Source of the DNA: RUG13615 sp040307715
GTDB taxonomy: Bacteria > Bacillota > Clostridia > Peptostreptococcales > Anaerovoracaceae
Reading direction: 5' to 3'
Length of the DNA: 28,619 bases
Assembly: GCA_040307715.1 (NCBI GenBank)
Contig: JAWRJC010000052.1
Span: 1 to 28,619 of the forward strand
Part shown: piece by piece, positions 15,127 through 22,297 of the stretch
Layout of the letters: each line of letters begins with the position of its first letter
Numbering within the stretch: position 1 is the first letter of the stretch
Made by a program: the position numbers and the translations under genes
The notes under the pieces: model-generated
Databases searched by the model: none
What the model was told of the DNA's origin: nothing
Seen by the model: the letters and a program-made list of their open reading frames with translations, nothing else

Positions 15127-16422
15127 ATGACAACAAGACCCAACCCCATGCGCATCATGATGGACAGACGCGCTGCCGGCGAAAAAACCGGCATGCCCTC
15201 CTACTGCACCGCCAATCAGATGGTGATCGAAGCGATCCTGCAGCGGACCGCTGTGACCGGCAGACCGGTGCTGCTCGAAGCCACGGCCAACCAAGTCAAT
15301 CAGGACGGCGGTTATACCGGGATGCGGCCGGCGGACTATTACCGCCGGGTGCTCGATCTGGCAGCCGGATACGGCGTTTCCGAAGACCTCATCATGCTGG
15401 CGGGCGACCATCTCGGACCGCTCACTTTTGCGGATCTGCCTGAACGGGAAGCCATGAGCAAAGCCAAAGTGCTCGTCTACGAATATGCCCGTGCCGGCTT
15501 TACGAAGATCCATCTTGACACAAGCATGAAAGTTGCGGACGATCCGGAAGGTCCTCTGGCTACGGAAACGGTCGCACGGCGCGGCAAGGAACTCTACGAT
15601 GTGGCTATGAAAGCGTACTCCGAACTGCTGCAGGAAGTGCCTGATGCGCCCCGTCCCGTCTTCATCATCGGTTCCGAGGTTCCGATCCCCGGCGGTGCGC
15701 AGGAAGCGGAGGATACGCTTGCCGTGACAAAACCGGAGTCTTTTGCAGACACCGTCGAGACCTACCGCAGGATCTTCGGCGAAGCGATGGAAGATGTCAT
15801 CGCAGTCGTTGTGCAGCCCGGCGTCGAATTCGGCGACGATCAGATCTTCCTCTATAACAGAGAGAATGCGGCGGCACTGAACGCAAAACTGACCGAATAC
15901 CCGGGTCTTGTCTTTGAAGGCCACTCCACGGATTACCAGAGCAAAGAAGCACTGCGGGAGATGGTCGAAGACGGCGTCGGTATCCTGAAAGTCGGCCCTG
16001 CCCTCACCTACGCCATGCGCGAAGCGCTCTTTGCACTCAGCATGATCGAAAAAGAGCTGGTGCCCGAAACTGCCCGGGCACATGTCATGGAATCGCTCGA
16101 GCAAGTCATGCTGGAAGCACCCGCCAACTGGATGAAGCACTACCACGGCACCGAAAGAGAATGCGCGCTAGCCCGCAAATACAGCTTCTCCGACCGCGCC
16201 CGCTACTACATCGGCAATGACAAGGTGCAGGCAGCCATCAATCAGCTGTTTGTCAACCTGCGCACGCACGAGATCCCTATGAATATGATCCACCAGTACC
16301 TGCCGCTGCAGTTCGACAGCGTCAGAAAAGGCACCCTCTCCAAAGATCCGGCGGATCTTGTCCGGGATGCCGTCTGGCAGGTCTTATACGACTATGAATA
16401 CGCAGCAGGGCTCAGCAAATGA
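15127..16422 (+). CDS. gatZ: class II D-tagatose-1,6-bisphosphate aldolase non-catalytic subunit (GatZ/KbaZ)
   Basis: The chaperone-like subunit that stabilises or activates the catalytic KbaY/GatY aldolase, which splits tagatose 1,6-bisphosphate into glyceraldehyde 3-phosphate and dihydroxyacetone phosphate. The 431 residues carry the family N terminus (NPMRIMMDRRAAGEKTGMPS), LLEATANQVNQDGGYTGM (near 50), LAGDHLGP (near 95) and FEGHSTDYQ (about 262). The ATG at 15127 follows ACGAGG; an in-frame ATG at 15022 lies deep in the ATPase gene and is rejected. No gatY/kbaY partner and no tagatose-6-phosphate kinase lie in the window. Either these are elsewhere, or this member acts in a related pathway. 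It is the last gene of the rightward operon, with a terminator at its 3' end. Confidence 0.9.
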   Translation: MTTRPNPMRIMMDRRAAGEKTGMPSYCTANQMVIEAILQRTAVTGRPVLLEATANQVNQDGGYTGMRPADYYRRVLDLAAGYGVSEDLIMLAGDHLGPLTFADLPEREAMSKAKVLVYEYARAGFTKIHLDTSMKVADDPEGPLATETVARRGKELYDVAMKAYSELLQEVPDAPRPVFIIGSEVPIPGGAQEAEDTLAVTKPESFADTVETYRRIFGEAMEDVIAVVVQPGVEFGDDQIFLYNRENAAALNAKLTEYPGLVFEGHSTDYQSKEALREMVEDGVGILKVGPALTYAMREALFALSMIEKELVPETARAHVMESLEQVMLEAPANWMKHYHGTERECALARKYSFSDRARYYIGNDKVQAAINQLFVNLRTHEIPMNMIHQYLPLQFDSVRKGTLSKDPADLVRDAVWQVLYDYEYAAGLSK

Positions 16423-16439
16423 GCCCTGCTTTTTTATTT
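16404..16439 (+). terminator. rho-independent terminator of the sugar operon
   Basis: A perfect 10-bp stem (AGCAGGGCTC / GAGCCCTGCT), a 7-nt loop containing the stop codon region, then TTTTTATTT. The 5' arm is inside the last codons of gatZ, and the T-tract covers the stop codon of the convergent sirtuin gene. On the minus strand no U-run follows the stem, so it works mainly in the plus direction. Confidence 0.95.
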
Positions 16440-17495
16440 CAGCTTTTTCAACACTTCTCCGGTATCCCCGCCGAGCAGAATCGATCGGTCTTTCAATCTT
16501 TCCGGGCAGCACGCCTCTTCATAGTTGAGACAGGCATAAGTCGCCTGTTCATTCTCATGCGTCATCGCCCAGAACGGGTATTTGATGATCATCGGCGTAT
16601 TGCCGCCTACCCCCAGTTCCAGATACAACACACGCTTGCCCTCACAAGCCCTCAAATAGGCCGCGTAAGCCGCCGAAGCCGCATACCAGCCCTGATCCTC
16701 CACGAAGGTATCATCCGCGCGCAGATTCATCGTCAGAGGCTCCCCGCAGACCGGGCAGCGCGGCACCAGATCATGGGGAACAGACCGCTTCAAAAGCCCG
16801 GCAGACGCCGCCTGCGCCGCATCTGCCGCAGGCACTTGCAGAGTGCCGTCCGCCGCGATCGTAAATCCCTGTTCGAGTACCATCGCACGGACGGTCTCTT
16901 CGTTATCGTACGTTTTGTCGTGGCACGGTTTGCTGCACTGCCACAAACCATAGTCCCCCTGCGTGTAGAACAGGCGCTGCTTGTCAAACCCCGCCCGCTG
17001 GAAACAGTGATCGACGTTCGTTGTGATCACAAAACAGTCTTTGTCCTGCACCAGGGACAGCAGATCCTGATACACCGGTCCGGGAGGATCCATGTACCGG
17101 TTGATGTAGATGTTGCGGCTCCAGAACGCCCAGCGCTCTTCCGGTGTGCTGTACCGGTAAAAGCCGCCGCTGTACATATCATGAAAGCCGTACGCTTCTT
17201 CGAAGTCCGCGAAATACTTTTGGAATCGCTCTCCGCTGTAAACATATCCTGCCGAGGTCGACAGCCCGGCTCCTGCACCGATCACGATCTTCTCCGCATC
17301 CGCGATCGCCGCCTTCAGTCCGGCGGTCTGTCCCGTGCGGTAGACGGCAATATCCTGCCCGGCGGCCAGATCGTCTTCCATCAGAAGAGGATGGCCGCGG
17401 AAGTGCCGCAGACCGGCCAGCCCTTTACCGATGGTCTCTTCATACCCGTTCACACGGCGCTCCTGCCGGAACGCCTCATACAAGCTGCTGTTCAT
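16434..17495 (-). CDS. SirTM-class sirtuin (protein ADP-ribosyltransferase)
   Basis: A Sir2-fold NAD-dependent enzyme of the macrodomain-linked class (SirTM), known to ADP-ribosylate proteins rather than deacetylate them. The 353 residues show the NAD motif GAGAGLSTSAG (73-83) and TTNVD (158-162). The position of the usual catalytic histidine holds Gln (Q179 in YTQGDYGLWQC), which is a mark of SirTMs. Zinc cysteines are C187/C191 and C247/C250. The ATG at 17495 lies inside the end of the macrodomain gene (20-base overlap), which implies coupling; ATGs at 17513 and 17525 are alternatives, and the N-terminal end is uncertain. Compared with typical SirTMs, about 45-50 residues precede the first Rossmann strand (HFRGHPLLMEDDL region). 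No lplA or gcvH-like target gene is adjacent, so the modified protein is unknown. I am confident of the class; the target is inference. Confidence 0.9.
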   Translation of the reverse strand: MNSSLYEAFRQERRVNGYEETIGKGLAGLRHFRGHPLLMEDDLAAGQDIAVYRTGQTAGLKAAIADAEKIVIGAGAGLSTSAGYVYSGERFQKYFADFEEAYGFHDMYSGGFYRYSTPEERWAFWSRNIYINRYMDPPGPVYQDLLSLVQDKDCFVITTNVDHCFQRAGFDKQRLFYTQGDYGLWQCSKPCHDKTYDNEETVRAMVLEQGFTIAADGTLQVPAADAAQAASAGLLKRSVPHDLVPRCPVCGEPLTMNLRADDTFVEDQGWYAASAAYAAYLRACEGKRVLYLELGVGGNTPMIIKYPFWAMTHENEQATYACLNYEEACCPERLKDRSILLGGDTGEVLKKLK

Positions 17496-18297
17496 AGTAT
17501 TCCAGATCCTCATCCTTAAAGACATTGAAAATGACCCGGTCCAATCTGCCGGGGTGTGCCGCCAGCCAGTTCTGTACGGTCTTCACCGCGATCATCGCCG
17601 CCCGCTTGTTCGGGAAACGGAAAACGCCCGTTGAAAGACAGCAGAACGCAACGCTCCGGATGCCCTCTTCCGCGCACAGATCCAGCGTATTGCGGTAGCA
17701 GGCCGCCAGTTCCTCTTCATGCCGTTCCGTAAGCGCTCCCTGCACGATCGGTCCCACGATATGGATCACATATTTCGCCGGCAGGTTGTAGCCCTCCGTC
17801 AGCATGGGAACGGCGGTGGGCTGTTCGTAGTCCTGCCCGTACTTTGCCCGCAGCGCCCGCATTTGTTCATCGCAGGCAGCGCGCAGCTGTATCCCTGCAA
17901 ACGTGTGGATGCAGTTGTCGATGCAGGTGTGCATCGGCACAAAACAGCCAAGCATCTGCGAATTGGCGGCGTTGACAATGGCATCGCAGGCAAGGCGCGT
18001 GATGTCGCCCTGCCAGAGAACGATCCTGTCCGCCTGCGGGGCGGTGCTGCCAAGATCCGCAGCCGCCGGGAGCGCAGCGGTATCGACAATGCCGTTCTCT
18101 GCGATCCGTTCCGTGAGGTATGCATCCTGGATGCGGAGCGATTCCTCATCCATAAGACCGGGCATGCGGATGTTCATCAGCGACCGCAGCACGGTGCGCT
18201 TCTCCCGCAGGTCGTCGGCGACCTCCAGATCTCTGTATTTCCCGGAGTCATCCAGGAATCGCTTCACCAGATAATCCAGACGCTCATTCTGGTTCAT
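17476..18297 (-). CDS. zinc-dependent macrodomain protein-ADP-ribose hydrolase
   Basis: The eraser that removes ADP-ribose from proteins modified by the linked sirtuin. The 273 residues have an alpha-helical N-terminal region (1-90) and a macrodomain (about 93-270). The macrodomain contains the ADP-ribose-binding VNAAN (108-112) and the zinc-macro signature GCFVPMHTCID (117-127; C118, H123, C125), followed by IQLR. Also seen are VGPIVQG (about 191) and CCLSTGVFRFPN (219-230). The ATG at 18297 follows AAGGAAG; a longer frame to 18396 would run into the preceding gene and is rejected. It overlaps the sirtuin gene, the usual SirTM-macro pairing. It lies 38 bases after the SGNH-ferredoxin gene, so the four or five minus-strand genes probably form one transcript. 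Confidence 0.93.
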   Translation of the reverse strand: MNQNERLDYLVKRFLDDSGKYRDLEVADDLREKRTVLRSLMNIRMPGLMDEESLRIQDAYLTERIAENGIVDTAALPAAADLGSTAPQADRIVLWQGDITRLACDAIVNAANSQMLGCFVPMHTCIDNCIHTFAGIQLRAACDEQMRALRAKYGQDYEQPTAVPMLTEGYNLPAKYVIHIVGPIVQGALTERHEEELAACYRNTLDLCAEEGIRSVAFCCLSTGVFRFPNKRAAMIAVKTVQNWLAAHPGRLDRVIFNVFKDEDLEYYEQQLV

Positions 18298-18335
18298 ATC
18301 TTTTTCTTCCTTATCACATTCATACAGCGATTCTC

Positions 18336-19190
18336 TTACTGCAGCGCGATGGCATCGGACGGACAGACATCCTGGCAGGCGCCGCAATGCTGACACTTCT
18401 CCTGCTCGATCGTGAATGGGATCAGGGTTCCCTCGATGCAGATGGCCGGACAGGCTGCCAGACAGTATCCGCAGCCGATACAGTCGTCCGTAATGATGTA
18501 GTGTTTGTCCGGACCGGTTTCTTTTATCTCTGTCTCGGTATCCTGCGTGCCTTCCAGAGAAGTGACAGCCTCATACATCAACGCTGCCATCTGCTTATGT
18601 CCTTCTTCGGTCAGGTGTTCACTATCCAGGGCAGAGATCTCCGCATCTGCACCGTCCACAAACGTGCAGCCGTATTTCGCTGCCAGCGGTTCATACAACC
18701 CCGCCAGCTGAAGGGATTTGATGTACATACTCTCGTCAACAGCTTCATCGGTCGATGCCGCATAGTTCGGGCCGACCGGCGCCGGTGCAGCGAGAATATA
18801 AGCGGGCTGGAATTCCTGGAATTCCTCGAACGCCTCTCTTGCAGCTTTGAGGAATCGCTCCATCCCGCCGGCAATCTCCTCCGGGCTCGCGCCGACTTCC
18901 GCGATGCAGTCATTTGTTCCAAGCATGACAATAAAGACATCCACCGGCACATGAGAGCCGATGATCGCCTTCAATGGCGGCAAGCCCCTTTTGTACGGGG
19001 CATCCACTCTGTCGAAATCCGTTGTCCGCCCGGAAAGCCCTTCCGGTATGACAATATATCCGTCTCCCAGTTGTTCCTGCAGTTGGGTCGTCCAGCGCAC
19101 CTTCAGCGGGTATCTGCCGCCCGGGAGCGGTTCCAGTCCATAGGTATTGGAATCGCCGTAGCAAAGCACAACTTTCGGTTCCTTATTCAT
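18336..19190 (-). CDS. SGNH/GDSL hydrolase fused to a 2[4Fe-4S] ferredoxin domain
   Basis: A 284-residue cytosolic fusion with no signal peptide. Residues 1-210 are an SGNH hydrolase of the arylesterase/acyltransferase-like branch: block I CYGDSNTYG with S14, glycine block GLSGRTT (51-57), N93 in LGTND, and the D189-x-x-H192 pair in DSEHLTEEGH. After a linker (about 211-229) comes a bacterial-type ferredoxin: CIGCGYCLAACP (C237, C240, C243, C247) and CQHCGACQDVCP (C266, C269, C272, C276). All hydrolase and cluster residues are present, so neither half looks decayed. The start overlaps the end of the three-domain membrane protein gene by eight bases. Esterase or acyltransferase activity coupled to redox sensing or electron transfer is inferred; I know of no characterised protein with this pairing. 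Confidence 0.88.
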   Translation of the reverse strand: MNKEPKVVLCYGDSNTYGLEPLPGGRYPLKVRWTTQLQEQLGDGYIVIPEGLSGRTTDFDRVDAPYKRGLPPLKAIIGSHVPVDVFIVMLGTNDCIAEVGASPEEIAGGMERFLKAAREAFEEFQEFQPAYILAAPAPVGPNYAASTDEAVDESMYIKSLQLAGLYEPLAAKYGCTFVDGADAEISALDSEHLTEEGHKQMAALMYEAVTSLEGTQDTETEIKETGPDKHYIITDDCIGCGYCLAACPAICIEGTLIPFTIEQEKCQHCGACQDVCPSDAIALQ

Positions 19191-21102
19191 GACACTTGCT
19201 TTCCTTTTCTTCTTCAACATCCGCCGGTGCGGATCCTTCAGAAGTATTATATCGCCCGGTCAACCATTTGAGAAGCGCTGCAGCGATCAGCGAAAACCCG
19301 ATATAAGCGCCGCCAGCCAATGCGACCGGCATGGCCGAAAGATGGCCCAGTCCGCTGCCGATCAGCGCATAGAGAACGACCTCCGGCAGCATGCCGAGCA
19401 GACTGCCGAGCAGGTACGGTGCCAGCGCCGCATGCACGGCTCCGAAATACATACTGCCAAGATCATAGTTGATGACTTTGAGCATGCGGATGAGGATGAC
19501 AAAAACGAAAGGGTGCGATTCTCTAAGATGCATCAACCCCTGCAGTTTGGGATGCTTTTCCGGCAGCTGCCTGCCGATATCTCCGCCGATCGTCTTGCCG
19601 AGGAAGTACCCTTCCAGGATCATAATGAAGGCCCCCGCCAGATTGATCAGAACAGCGATGCCCGGGCTGAACAGCGTCCCGCTCGCCGTGAACAGGATCC
19701 CCGAATAAAAGAATATAGACAGTGTCTTCAGCGCAAAGAGCAGCATCATCACCGCCGCTGCAAGGAGCAGACTGGACGGTGTATACTGCAGGACCCCGCT
19801 GACGGTGAACGTATCATGCTGGGTCAGTGCAACGAGCACCGCCATGACCCAGATGGACATCGTGATCGTGCGGATGACCTCCGAGGAATAGGTCCTGTAC
19901 TGCGTCCCCCACTCGACCTTTAAGTACGCCCGGATCTGCATGAAGAACGCATGCAGAACAAGTCCCGCGCATGCGATGATCAGGGCATCGGCTGTCAGGC
20001 GCGGCATCCCCGTCCAGGCCATGATGAGTCCCGGCACGGCATACAGCGCGATGGTCACAAGACGCCCGAACCAGCGTGAACTGTAGACCCTGTCATACCG
20101 GCTGAACAGCAGATAGCCGCACATGATCTCCGTGAGATCGCGCAGCATCATCAATATCAGAAGCAGCCACAACCAGTGATAGCCGGGCACCAGCAGGATG
20201 ACAAGTGTATAATGCATGATCTTATGCGCAGCCGCATCGAGGATCTTGCCGGCATCTGTGACCTGTCCTGTTTTTCTGGCAACCGGACCGTCCAGCACAT
20301 CGAAAAGACCTGCCAGCGCAACAGCTATAAGAGCAGCGGTGCAGCTGCCCTGCAGATGCAGTCTTGCAGCGACCGGCACCAGCAGGATCTGCACCAGCGA
20401 CATGGCATTCGGGACCGTCTGGAGACTCTTCCTTGTCAGAGCCTCCCGCACTTTCCTGCTGTCCTCCGGTGTGTAAGAAACAAAGGACAGCGCCCAGGCG
20501 GCGAAACTCACCGGCATCGCCACGACCACATCGACAACGGAATGCTGTTTGAGGAACATCGTACTGGCGCAGATGAAGACGACCAGCATCGCCAGAACCG
20601 TCTTGACCGGCATACGCATATCCTCTTTGGTCTCAAAGACCGCCAGCAGCAGCCCCAGCGAGCCAATGACGTGCATCGACGGGCAGATATTGGTCGGAGT
20701 ATCCATCGCATAGATGAGCGAAACAACCCACGTGAACACATTGCTGCGCACAAAACGGTCCGGCCGGAGCGTCTGATAACTCGGATACACGAGGAAGATC
20801 ACAAAGCACAGGATCGTCGCCACGATAAAGAACGTCATCATCTTTCGGTAGACCGCAGGGTCTTTGAGCAACAGGTATCCGATGACGACAAACGTCAGCA
20901 CATGCCAGGATAAGTACGGCACAACAAAGTACTCACTGAACGGGATCAGATCGTCCAGAAACATGTGAATCTCATGATACTGGGCGCCGATATTAACCCG
21001 TTCGATGAGTACGAACGTAAGTATGTAGACCGGCAGGTACCACAGATACCGCAGATCCTTATTATCGATGGCCTTGACTTCTGCTGCTAACTTGTTTGAC
21101 AT
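19183..21102 (-). CDS. three-domain membrane protein: PAP2 phosphatase + CDP-alcohol phosphatidyltransferase + VTT/TVP38
   Basis: A 639-residue polytopic membrane protein. Residues about 15-205 are a PAP2-family lipid phosphatase/transferase with TPTNICPSMH (135-144) and FLKQHSVVDVV (183-193). Residues about 225-400 are a CDP-alcohol phosphatidyltransferase with D268, D271-G-x-x-A-R276, then G285 and D289. The final aspartate of the motif is replaced by His293 (DAAAHK instead of D-x-x-x-D), which may lower or change activity. Residues about 465-590 are a VTT/DedA-like TVP38 domain (SGTLFSPGIAVLINLAG, LIRMLKVINYDLGSMYFG). The acidic tail is EEEKESKCHE. The ATG directly abuts AGAAGG, so the start is less certain. 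It follows the small ferredoxin gene by 17 bases. A role in making, remodelling or flipping a phospholipid headgroup is inferred. Confidence 0.87.
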   Translation of the reverse strand: MSNKLAAEVKAIDNKDLRYLWYLPVYILTFVLIERVNIGAQYHEIHMFLDDLIPFSEYFVVPYLSWHVLTFVVIGYLLLKDPAVYRKMMTFFIVATILCFVIFLVYPSYQTLRPDRFVRSNVFTWVVSLIYAMDTPTNICPSMHVIGSLGLLLAVFETKEDMRMPVKTVLAMLVVFICASTMFLKQHSVVDVVVAMPVSFAAWALSFVSYTPEDSRKVREALTRKSLQTVPNAMSLVQILLVPVAARLHLQGSCTAALIAVALAGLFDVLDGPVARKTGQVTDAGKILDAAAHKIMHYTLVILLVPGYHWLWLLLILMMLRDLTEIMCGYLLFSRYDRVYSSRWFGRLVTIALYAVPGLIMAWTGMPRLTADALIIACAGLVLHAFFMQIRAYLKVEWGTQYRTYSSEVIRTITMSIWVMAVLVALTQHDTFTVSGVLQYTPSSLLLAAAVMMLLFALKTLSIFFYSGILFTASGTLFSPGIAVLINLAGAFIMILEGYFLGKTIGGDIGRQLPEKHPKLQGLMHLRESHPFVFVILIRMLKVINYDLGSMYFGAVHAALAPYLLGSLLGMLPEVVLYALIGSGLGHLSAMPVALAGGAYIGFSLIAAALLKWLTGRYNTSEGSAPADVEEEKESKCHE

Positions 21103-21119
21103 CCTTCTAGCTGATTGGT

Positions 21120-21326
21120 TTATTTTGCCGGTCTCTCCCAGCGGATCGCGTTCTGCGGGCAGCTGTCCGCCGCCGCGCGCACACGGATCCAGTTCTCTTT
21201 TGTTGTGTCCTCAATCGCTTCCGACCGGCTGTATCCGCCCTGGTCCTTCAGCGCAAATGTGCCGGGTGCATTGACGGTGCACCGGCCGCAGCCGATGCAC
21301 CGGTTGTGATCCACAGTCGCTCTCAT
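21120..21326 (-). CDS. small single-cluster [4Fe-4S] ferredoxin, copy 1
   Basis: A 68-residue electron carrier with cluster ligands C10, C13 and C16 (CIGCGRC) and C56 followed by Pro (SCPQNAI), the pattern of monocluster 4Fe-4S ferredoxins. The ATG at 21326 lies seven bases after AAAGGA; a GTG one codon upstream is less likely. It differs at only eight of the first 65 residues from a second ferredoxin encoded at 23052-23255. It is the first gene of the run leading to the sirtuin and may supply electrons to, or share regulation with, the downstream Fe-S fusion protein. Its leader carries a stem-loop (21354-21375) and a TATAACCACA half-site shared with the palindrome upstream of the Crp/Fnr gene. 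Confidence 0.92.
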   Translation of the reverse strand: MRATVDHNRCIGCGRCTVNAPGTFALKDQGGYSRSEAIEDTTKENWIRVRAAADSCPQNAIRWERPAK

Positions 21327-21338
21327 CACATATTCCTT

Positions 21339-21348
21339 TGTGGTTATA
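21339..21348. promoter_or_regulatory. half-site of the Crp/Fnr palindrome upstream of ferredoxin 1
   Basis: TGTGGTTATA equals the first ten bases of the perfect 16-bp palindrome at 22286-22301, and on the minus strand the match extends to TATAACCACAAA. It overlaps the region just before the ribosome binding site. The second half is not conserved, so binding is only a possibility. Confidence 0.35.
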
Positions 21349-21353
21349 GGAAA

Positions 21354-21375
21354 GGCGGTTCCAGATGGAATCGCC
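21354..21375. promoter_or_regulatory. leader stem-loop of ferredoxin 1
   Basis: The arms GGCGGTTCC and GGAATCGCC flank a four-base AGAT loop, starting about 28 bases before the ferredoxin start. Read as plus-strand RNA the stem is unbroken with one G-U pair; read as minus-strand (mRNA) it has one A-C mismatch. The same element occurs before ferredoxin 2. Function unknown. Confidence 0.5.
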
Positions 21376-21393
21376 CTTCATTCACTTTGCATT

Positions 21394-21422
21394 ATTGTAC
21401 TGCATCTTCTGCGTTTTTTCCA
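21394..21422 (-). promoter_or_regulatory. candidate promoter of the ferredoxin-sirtuin operon
   Basis: TGGAAA (21422-21417), a 17-base spacer and TACAAT (21399-21394). The -10 is good and the -35 weak. It would place the stem-loop and half-site in the transcribed leader. Read-through from the 4Fe-4S protein gene at 21451 is also possible, as no terminator is visible between them. Confidence 0.4.
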
Positions 21423-21450
21423 CCTTGTAACAGTTGCCCAAATCCCCTGC

Positions 21451-22209
21451 TCAGTCCAGGATCCTGCCGTCGCGGGAGATGGTCACCACCTGCCAGGGGA
21501 TAAACTTTCCGCTGTTGCGGAGCGCCGTCTCCGCTGCCCGCTGCAGGCCGCCGCAGCACGGCACTTCCATGCGCACGATCGTCACACTCTTAATATCGTT
21601 GTCCCGGATGATAGCGGTCAGTTTATCCGAGTAATCGATGTCGTCCAGTTTCGGGCAGCCGATGATCGTGACCTTTCCCTTCATGAAATCCTCATGCATG
21701 TTCGCATAGGCGTATGCGGTGCAGTCCGCGGCGATCAGCAGCTTCGCGCCGTCAAAGAACGGAGCCTGGGTCGGAACCAGCTTGATCTGGCACGGCCACT
21801 GCGCGAGCTGGGACACCGCCCTTGCAGGTGCAGTGTTCTGCGGTGTGTCATGTCCTTCCTCCGCTGGTTGATTTTGTCTTTCAAACTGCATCATTCTCGA
21901 CCCCGGGCATCCACTGGTCATCATTTCTCCAAGTCCTTTCAGCATCGGTTTTTCCTCCTTGTCCGATTCCTTTTGCGCCTGCGCCGCCTTCACAGCCGCC
22001 TCATCGTACGCCGGAGCCTCCCGTTCCTCGAACGAGATCGCCCCCATCGGACAGCCCGGCAGGCAGTCTCCAAATCCATCGCAGAAGTTCTCCCGCACAA
22101 GTTTTGCCTTACCGTCTACGATATCGATGGCACCTTCGTGGCATGCCTCCGCGCACAGACCGCAGCCATTGCACTTCTCTTCGTCTATGTGAATGATTTT
22201 CCTGATCAT
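21451..22209 (-). CDS. 4Fe-4S dicluster protein linked to a Crp/Fnr regulator
   Basis: A cytosolic iron-sulfur protein of 252 residues. The N-terminal part has two cluster motifs, CNGCGLCAEACHEGAI (about 13-28) and CDGFGDCLPGCPMGAI (about 44-59). In the second, the usual third-position spacing is altered (C-x5-C-x3-C-P), so its cluster could be incomplete or unusual. A Lys/Glu linker with MMTSGCPGSRMM follows, then a C-terminal domain with IAADCTAYAYANMHEDF and a VPCCGGLQRAAE segment. Such proteins commonly accompany Crp/Fnr regulators and hybrid-cluster protein genes in anaerobic Bacillota; no hcp gene is present here. The ATG at 22209 follows AAAGGAGAG; 17 residues of upstream frame are rejected. 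It is divergent from the Crp/Fnr gene, with the palindrome centred at about -41.5. A redox or nitrosative-stress role is inferred. Confidence 0.88.
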   Translation of the reverse strand: MIRKIIHIDEEKCNGCGLCAEACHEGAIDIVDGKAKLVRENFCDGFGDCLPGCPMGAISFEEREAPAYDEAAVKAAQAQKESDKEEKPMLKGLGEMMTSGCPGSRMMQFERQNQPAEEGHDTPQNTAPARAVSQLAQWPCQIKLVPTQAPFFDGAKLLIAADCTAYAYANMHEDFMKGKVTIIGCPKLDDIDYSDKLTAIIRDNDIKSVTIVRMEVPCCGGLQRAAETALRNSGKFIPWQVVTISRDGRILD

Positions 22210-22258
22210 GACTCTCTCCTTTTCTGCAGTGAGTTGCTTTTCTTGCTTTTGCACCCTC

Positions 22259-22264
22259 ATTGTA
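22259..22264 (-). promoter_or_regulatory. -10 box of the 4Fe-4S protein promoter (activator-type spacing)
   Basis: TACAAT on the minus strand with no good -35. Counting +1 as 22252, the centre of the 16-bp palindrome at 22286-22301 falls at -41.5, the classical position for activation by a Crp/Fnr protein. Confidence 0.5.
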
Positions 22265-22269
22265 GTATG

Positions 22270-22297
22270 TTGGAATCGCTCAGTATGTGGTTATAAC
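22270..22297 (+). promoter_or_regulatory. candidate promoter of the Crp/Fnr gene
   Basis: TTGGAA (22270-22275), a 16-base spacer and TATAAC (22292-22297). The -10 lies inside the palindrome, so the regulator could repress its own gene while activating the divergent one. Confidence 0.45.

Noticed and set aside
16434..17495. Classical protein deacetylase sirtuin (CobB)
   Set aside because: The catalytic histidine position holds Gln, the NAD motif is GAGAGLSTSAG, and the gene is fused by overlap to a zinc macrodomain gene, all of which mark the SirTM class.
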